From positions 2,914,001 through 2,978,000 of the forward strand of contig OZ252006.1 in assembly GCA_965247175.1 (NCBI GenBank): a stretch of 64,000 nucleotides of DNA. Reading direction: 5' to 3'. Below, one piece after another: positions 60,581 through 64,000 of the stretch. The stretch is from JANQMX01 sp965247175 (GTDB lineage: Bacteria; Pseudomonadota; Alphaproteobacteria; Kiloniellales; DSM-21159). A program made the translations under genes and the position numbers. Positions within the stretch are counted from its first letter, which is position 1, and each line of letters starts with the position of its first letter. The notes beneath the pieces were generated by a model. That model was not told the origin of the DNA, made no database searches, and saw only the letters and a list, made by a program, of their open reading frames with translations.

Positions 60581-61030
60581 TTAGGAGGCCGCCTGTTCAG
60601 CCTGCTGCTGGGCGGCCTCGAAGGCGCCCCGCCAGTCGGCACCGTGCACGGACAGCACCTCCGAGCCTTGGGTGACGAAGAAGATCGGCGGATAGACCCG
60701 CCGCAGCTGAGGGGCGGCCTCCCGCAGGATTGGGTCCGCATCGCCGAAGGATCCGACCGTGGCCACGTCCCGGGTCCGCGCGATGACGTTGGACGCCACG
60801 CTGAAGCCCATCTCCTCCGCCACCGCGGTGACGTCCGGCAGATGGTTGCGCTTGAAGGCCATGCAGGGCGCACAGTTTTCCGCGCCGTAGAAGTGGAAGG
60901 TGATGTCGGACGCGGCCGCTTGTCCGGCGGCAACCTGGCTGTCACCGGCCAGCGCCGGCGCAAAGCCTGCAACGGCAAGGGCGGAGATGGTTGCAACAGC
61001 CGCCATCCTGCGTGTCCAAGACTTCATCAT
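60581..61030 (-). CDS. Periplasmic thioredoxin-like protein
   Basis: This 149-residue protein has a Sec signal (about 1-28, ending APALA) and a thioredoxin-fold core with the redox motif Cys-Ala-Pro-Cys (about 53-56, in GAENCAPCMAF) and the cis-Pro region RRVYPPIFFV (about 110-119). A role in periplasmic disulfide exchange is likely; the partner is unknown. ATG 61030 and ATG 61027 are both possible starts. Convergent with tpa. Confidence 0.83.
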   Translation of the reverse strand: MMKSWTRRMAAVATISALAVAGFAPALAGDSQVAAGQAAASDITFHFYGAENCAPCMAFKRNHLPDVTAVAEEMGFSVASNVIARTRDVATVGSFGDADPILREAAPQLRRVYPPIFFVTQGSEVLSVHGADWRGAFEAAQQQAEQAAS

Positions 61031-61139
61031 TGGGCTCCTCAGGTTTGCCAGAGTTCAGGCATGCGGCCGCTCGATGCGGTTTCGCCGATGCCATTTTCAG
61101 ATAGGGTGCCACGCACGCCGGTACACCCCTTTGCCGGCG

Positions 61140-62162
61140 CTAAAGCGTGCCGAGTTCCAGGATCCGGAAGCTCTCGATCAGCGGTGCGCTCTCCGGATCC
61201 TCTAGGGATCGGCCCAGCGTATGCAGCCGGCCATAGTTCACGAAGATTCGACCGTCTTTGACCGTTCCGGTCGTCGCGTAGACGTCGCCGGTCTCGAAGC
61301 TCCCCTCAATGCGGGCGCTTTCCCAGCCATCGTCGCTGACGAGCCTGTAGATCGTATTGGCCTCGATCCCCGAGGCCCGATTGGTGATGGCTATCAGCCC
61401 GTTCTCGCTTGCCAGCACCAAGCCGTCGGTTCCGACGAGCGGTTCGGGCAAGGCGATCTCCATAAAGGCAGCCGGTTCGTCGAGGGGAACCTTGAAAAGC
61501 GAGCCGTCACTCTTCTTCGCGACCAAGAGATAGCCGTCCGGATGATACTGGATGCCGTTGAGATTGAAGCCGTTGCCGCGGAAGCGCTCGTGCGTAAGGA
61601 AGACGCTGGCCTGGCCCGCCGGCGTGACCTTGTAGATCGCCGCGGCGAGGCTGTCGGTCACGTAGGCGTTGCCCTCGGCATCGACCGTTAAGTCGTTGAC
61701 GAAGCGCTTCTCGCCTATCCGAAGACCAGACAGATCCACATATTGTAGTGGAGCACCGCTTTCGAGATCGTAGATGGCGAGCGCCGCCGTAGAGAACTTG
61801 TCGGCCGGCATGCTCCGCTCGGAAACGCCGTAGTCGGCATTGTTGACCAACAGGCGTCCGCGCTCGGCGTCGACACGGATACCGACGACCGACCTGAGCC
61901 GCTCATCCTCGATCAGCGTGCGGACTTCACCGCCCGGCTCGACCGCAACGACCTTGCCCTTGCGAATGGAGCCGAGGAGGAACTCGTCCGTGTTCGGGTT
62001 GTGCTCCAGTCCTTCCGGATAGAGAGCCGGAGAGGCGACCGTCACTTGCCGACTGTCGTCTTTCCAGAAGGTAATGGTGTCGCGCTCGGCGAGAGCCGCT
62101 GAACTCCAAGTCGCAATCAACGACGCTGTGGCCAAGGCGACGGCCGGGAATGTTCTCTGCAT
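61140..62162 (-). CDS. Secreted SMP-30/gluconolactonase-like beta-propeller
   Basis: This 340-residue protein has a Sec signal (about 1-26, ending AALAE) followed by beta-propeller repeats including LYPEGLEHNPNTDEFLLGSI, FVNDLTVDAEGNAYVTDSLAAAIYKV and GNGFNLNGIQYHPDGYLLVAKK. This pattern matches SMP-30/gluconolactonase/LRE-like proteins, which are calcium-dependent lactonases or similar. ATG 62162 has AGGAG five nt upstream; earlier in-frame codons are non-coding in character. Divergent from a LysR regulator with a 235-bp gap. Confidence 0.84.
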   Translation of the reverse strand: MQRTFPAVALATASLIATWSSAALAERDTITFWKDDSRQVTVASPALYPEGLEHNPNTDEFLLGSIRKGKVVAVEPGGEVRTLIEDERLRSVVGIRVDAERGRLLVNNADYGVSERSMPADKFSTAALAIYDLESGAPLQYVDLSGLRIGEKRFVNDLTVDAEGNAYVTDSLAAAIYKVTPAGQASVFLTHERFRGNGFNLNGIQYHPDGYLLVAKKSDGSLFKVPLDEPAAFMEIALPEPLVGTDGLVLASENGLIAITNRASGIEANTIYRLVSDDGWESARIEGSFETGDVYATTGTVKDGRIFVNYGRLHTLGRSLEDPESAPLIESFRILELGTL

Positions 62163-62397
62163 GGCGGCTCCTGGTGTTTTGGGCGGTGGAGGAAAGTTCT
62201 CGCGCCATATCTCGTGGCCCGGGCCGCCGGGACAACTGAGAAGGACTAAGCCGTTCGATGAGAAAAATCGCATCGATAACGACTTCGTGAGTCCGAGCGC
62301 TCTCCCCTGTCGCCCTAGACTGCCGTTGCGACTCGATCGGCGAGTCGGAGCGTGAGCGGGGCTGGGCCCCGTCGAGCATACGAGACAGCGAATAGGC

Positions 62398-63324
62398 GTG
62401 GCGCGGCTTCCTCCACTCAAGAGCATCCAGGCGTTCGAAGCGGCCGCGCGGCATTTGAGCTTCAAGCAGGCAGCCGACGAGCTTTGCGTGACGCCGACGG
62501 CAGTGAGCCATCAGGTGAAGACGCTGGAGGACCACTTCGGCGTCAAGCTGTTCCACCGCCTGACCCGGTCACTGCGCCTGACCACCGAGGGCGAAGCCTA
62601 CGCACCGCTGGTCCGCCAGGCCTTCGAGACGCTCACCGAGGCATCGCATGCGCTTCGCTCAGACGATGTCGAAGGCGAGATCGTCATCAGCACGACCACC
62701 TCCATGGCAAGCAACTGGCTGGGACCGCGATTGCCGTCCTTCCGCGAGCGCTTTCCCGATCTCGTCGTGCGCGTGCTTGGATCGGACAGCGTCAGCGAGT
62801 TCCCAAGGGACGGGGTTGATGTCGCAATCCGCTACGGCTTCGGAAACTATCCGGACCTGCACGCAGCCTGGGTGCTGGACGACGTCGTGGCCCCCGTCTG
62901 CGCACCCGAATTCCCAATATCGCCCGACGACGCGACAGCCCTGCTGGACGCGCCTCTGATCAACTACGAATGGCTCGGCTTCTCCGACGTAGATCCCACC
63001 TGGGCGAAGTGGTTCCGCGCGGCAGGCATCGACGCCGAACCGCCAAGGGAAACCGTGACCTATAGCGACGAGCACATCTGCCTGCAGGCGGCAGTCGACG
63101 GGCAAGGGTTGGCATTGGTCAGCCTGATCGCGGCGGCCCGCGCACTCGACTGCGGCCAGCTCGTGGCGCCCTACGGGACGACCCTCAAGAACAAGAGCTA
63201 CTACCTCGTTTGCCCGGCGAGCCAGGCTCGCACGGCCAAGGTTGCCGCCTTCCAGGACTGGCTGCTCGAACAGGCAGACAATTTCCGCGACAGCAAGATC
63301 GGCACAGAGTTCTTCGGAGCCTGA
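62398..63324 (+). CDS. LysR-family regulator, GcvA-like
   Basis: This 308-residue LTTR has an N-terminal winged helix (about 5-65; ARLPPLKSIQAFEAAARHLSF, then KQAADELCVTPTAVSHQVKTLE) of the GcvA subgroup and a periplasmic-binding-like effector domain (about 90-300). GTG 62398 matches the standard GcvA-type N-terminus, although the ribosome-binding site is poor. It lies between the divergent SMP-30-like gene and a DUF1989 gene on the same strand, either of which may be its target. Confidence 0.9.
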   Translation: MARLPPLKSIQAFEAAARHLSFKQAADELCVTPTAVSHQVKTLEDHFGVKLFHRLTRSLRLTTEGEAYAPLVRQAFETLTEASHALRSDDVEGEIVISTTTSMASNWLGPRLPSFRERFPDLVVRVLGSDSVSEFPRDGVDVAIRYGFGNYPDLHAAWVLDDVVAPVCAPEFPISPDDATALLDAPLINYEWLGFSDVDPTWAKWFRAAGIDAEPPRETVTYSDEHICLQAAVDGQGLALVSLIAAARALDCGQLVAPYGTTLKNKSYYLVCPASQARTAKVAAFQDWLLEQADNFRDSKIGTEFFGA

Positions 63325-63403
63325 ACAGGGCCTGCTTCGCGGCGAGGCTTTTCAACGCCTGGAAACTGCGGCCTGATCCAGCCGAACAAAAGGGAGTTTG
63401 CCG

Positions 63404-64000
63404 ATGGACAAGGCCTTCGACCCGGCGGTGCCAGACGGTCGCAACGCAAGCCTGGAGAGCGCGATCTCGGCGGACGGCAGGCCGGCGGCTGGCGAAACCT
63501 ATCTCGTGCCGGCCCGCTGTGGCGTCGCGGTCGCGCTGTCACCCGGGCAGCGTCTCGTCATCGTCAACAGCCACGGCACCCAGGTCTGCGACTTCTGGGC
63601 CTTCAATACCGAGGACCTCGACGAGCACCTCTCGATGGAGCATCTGCACACCCAGCTTGGCTCGATCTATCCCAAGCCGGGCGATCCGCTGGTCAGCAAT
63701 CGGCGCCGAGCCCTGCTGACCTTCGAGGCCGACAGCTCACCCGGCGTCCACGACACCGTCATCGCCTCCTGCGACCACCACCGCTACCAGCAGCTCGGCT
63801 GCACGGACTATCACGACAACTGCACCGACAACCTGCGCATGGCGCTGATCGCCATCGGACGAAAGGCACCGGCCATCCCGGCACCCTTCAATGTCTGGAT
63901 GAACACGCCCGTGGCGGCAGACGGCACGGTGTCCTGGCTGCCGACCGTCGCCAAGCCGGGCGACGAGGTGGCCTTTCGCGCCGAGACAGCGTGCCTTGCT
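63404..64000 (+). CDS. DUF1989 urea-carboxylase-associated family protein (3' truncated)
   Basis: The gene is open to the window end with 199 codons visible. Landmarks of DUF1989 are YLVPARCGVAVALSPGQRLVIVNSHGTQVCDFWAFN (about 32-68) and DCTDNLRMAL-like HDNCTDNLRMAL (about 139-150), with conserved Cys residues that may bind a metal. Proteins of this family are found beside urea carboxylase and amine-utilisation genes; one carboxyguanidine hydrolase function is known from a relative, but I do not transfer it. ATG 63404 has AGGGAG at about 7 nt. Confidence 0.85.
   Translation, partial: MDKAFDPAVPDGRNASLESAISADGRPAAGETYLVPARCGVAVALSPGQRLVIVNSHGTQVCDFWAFNTEDLDEHLSMEHLHTQLGSIYPKPGDPLVSNRRRALLTFEADSSPGVHDTVIASCDHHRYQQLGCTDYHDNCTDNLRMALIAIGRKAPAIPAPFNVWMNTPVAADGTVSWLPTVAKPGDEVAFRAETACLA

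Overview
The window is about 64 kb of dense, GC-rich bacterial chromosome with short intergenic gaps and many 1-8 bp gene overlaps. It reads as an alphaproteobacterium, most like Rhodospirillales. Pointers are the aerobic cobalamin genes (cobN, cobO, cobQ, cobU, cobD), a serine-cycle operon with malate-CoA ligase, an AmgK-type cell-wall recycling kinase and a DUF1127 protein. A complete seven-gene Mrp Na+/H+ antiporter and a taurine:pyruvate aminotransferase suggest a marine or salt-exposed lifestyle. I do not assign a genus. I see no rRNA, tRNA, CRISPR array, transposase or prophage genes.

Layout. (1) 1-11.4 kb: the end of one type I secretion (T1SS) adaptor; an AmgK-like kinase; a possible 37-residue membrane peptide; an amidohydrolase; then a T1SS adaptor and ATPase pair divergent from a 1012-residue haem peroxidase with about 44 RTX nonapeptides, which is the likely cargo. 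A secreted trypsin-like protease and a flavodoxin-like protein follow. (2) 11.6-20.1 kb: tandem universal stress protein, mrpABCDEFG and a DHA2 multidrug-type transporter. (3) 20.1-29.4 kb: the minus-strand operon sgaA-mtkA-mtkB-hprA-ppc-glyA, i.e. much of the serine cycle, divergent from a LuxR-type regulator with a degenerate receiver pocket. The PEP carboxylase has lost most of the residues that bind the feedback inhibitor aspartate in E. coli. (4) 29.5-35.8 kb: polar amino-acid ABC transporter, GntR regulator, a proline-racemase-family enzyme with a Ser/Thr catalytic pair, then a TetR regulator divergent from a DoxX-like protein across a 28-bp palindrome. (5) 35.9-39.7 kb: an MFS transporter, then a four-gene overlapping cassette of unknown role containing a fused di-haem membrane domain plus Rieske protein and a Cys4/His membrane protein. 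(6) 39.7-53.7 kb: a cobalamin block. DUF1636, cobU and cobD come first; btuB-btuC-btuD run leftward and hupE-like-cobW-cobN-cobO-cobQ run rightward. Two cobalamin riboswitches lie back to back between the divergent arms. (7) 53.7-64 kb: a DMT exporter divergent from one open frame carrying both an AraC and an ArsR regulator, DUF1127, an IsdG-like haem monooxygenase, HdeD, an enoyl reductase-like enzyme, Tpa, a periplasmic thioredoxin-like protein, an SMP-30-like protein, a LysR regulator and a truncated DUF1989 gene.

How the parts may connect (inference). The serine-cycle operon assimilates glyoxylate/glycine carbon into PEP and malyl-CoA. Regenerating glyoxylate in such organisms often depends on B12-dependent mutases, which fits a large riboswitch-controlled investment in cobalamin uptake and synthesis. 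The strongest candidate for an undescribed system is the Rieske/Cys4 cassette at 37.25-39.66 kb. The T1SS-exported RTX peroxidase, the altered PEP carboxylase and the AraC-ArsR fusion also deserve a closer look.
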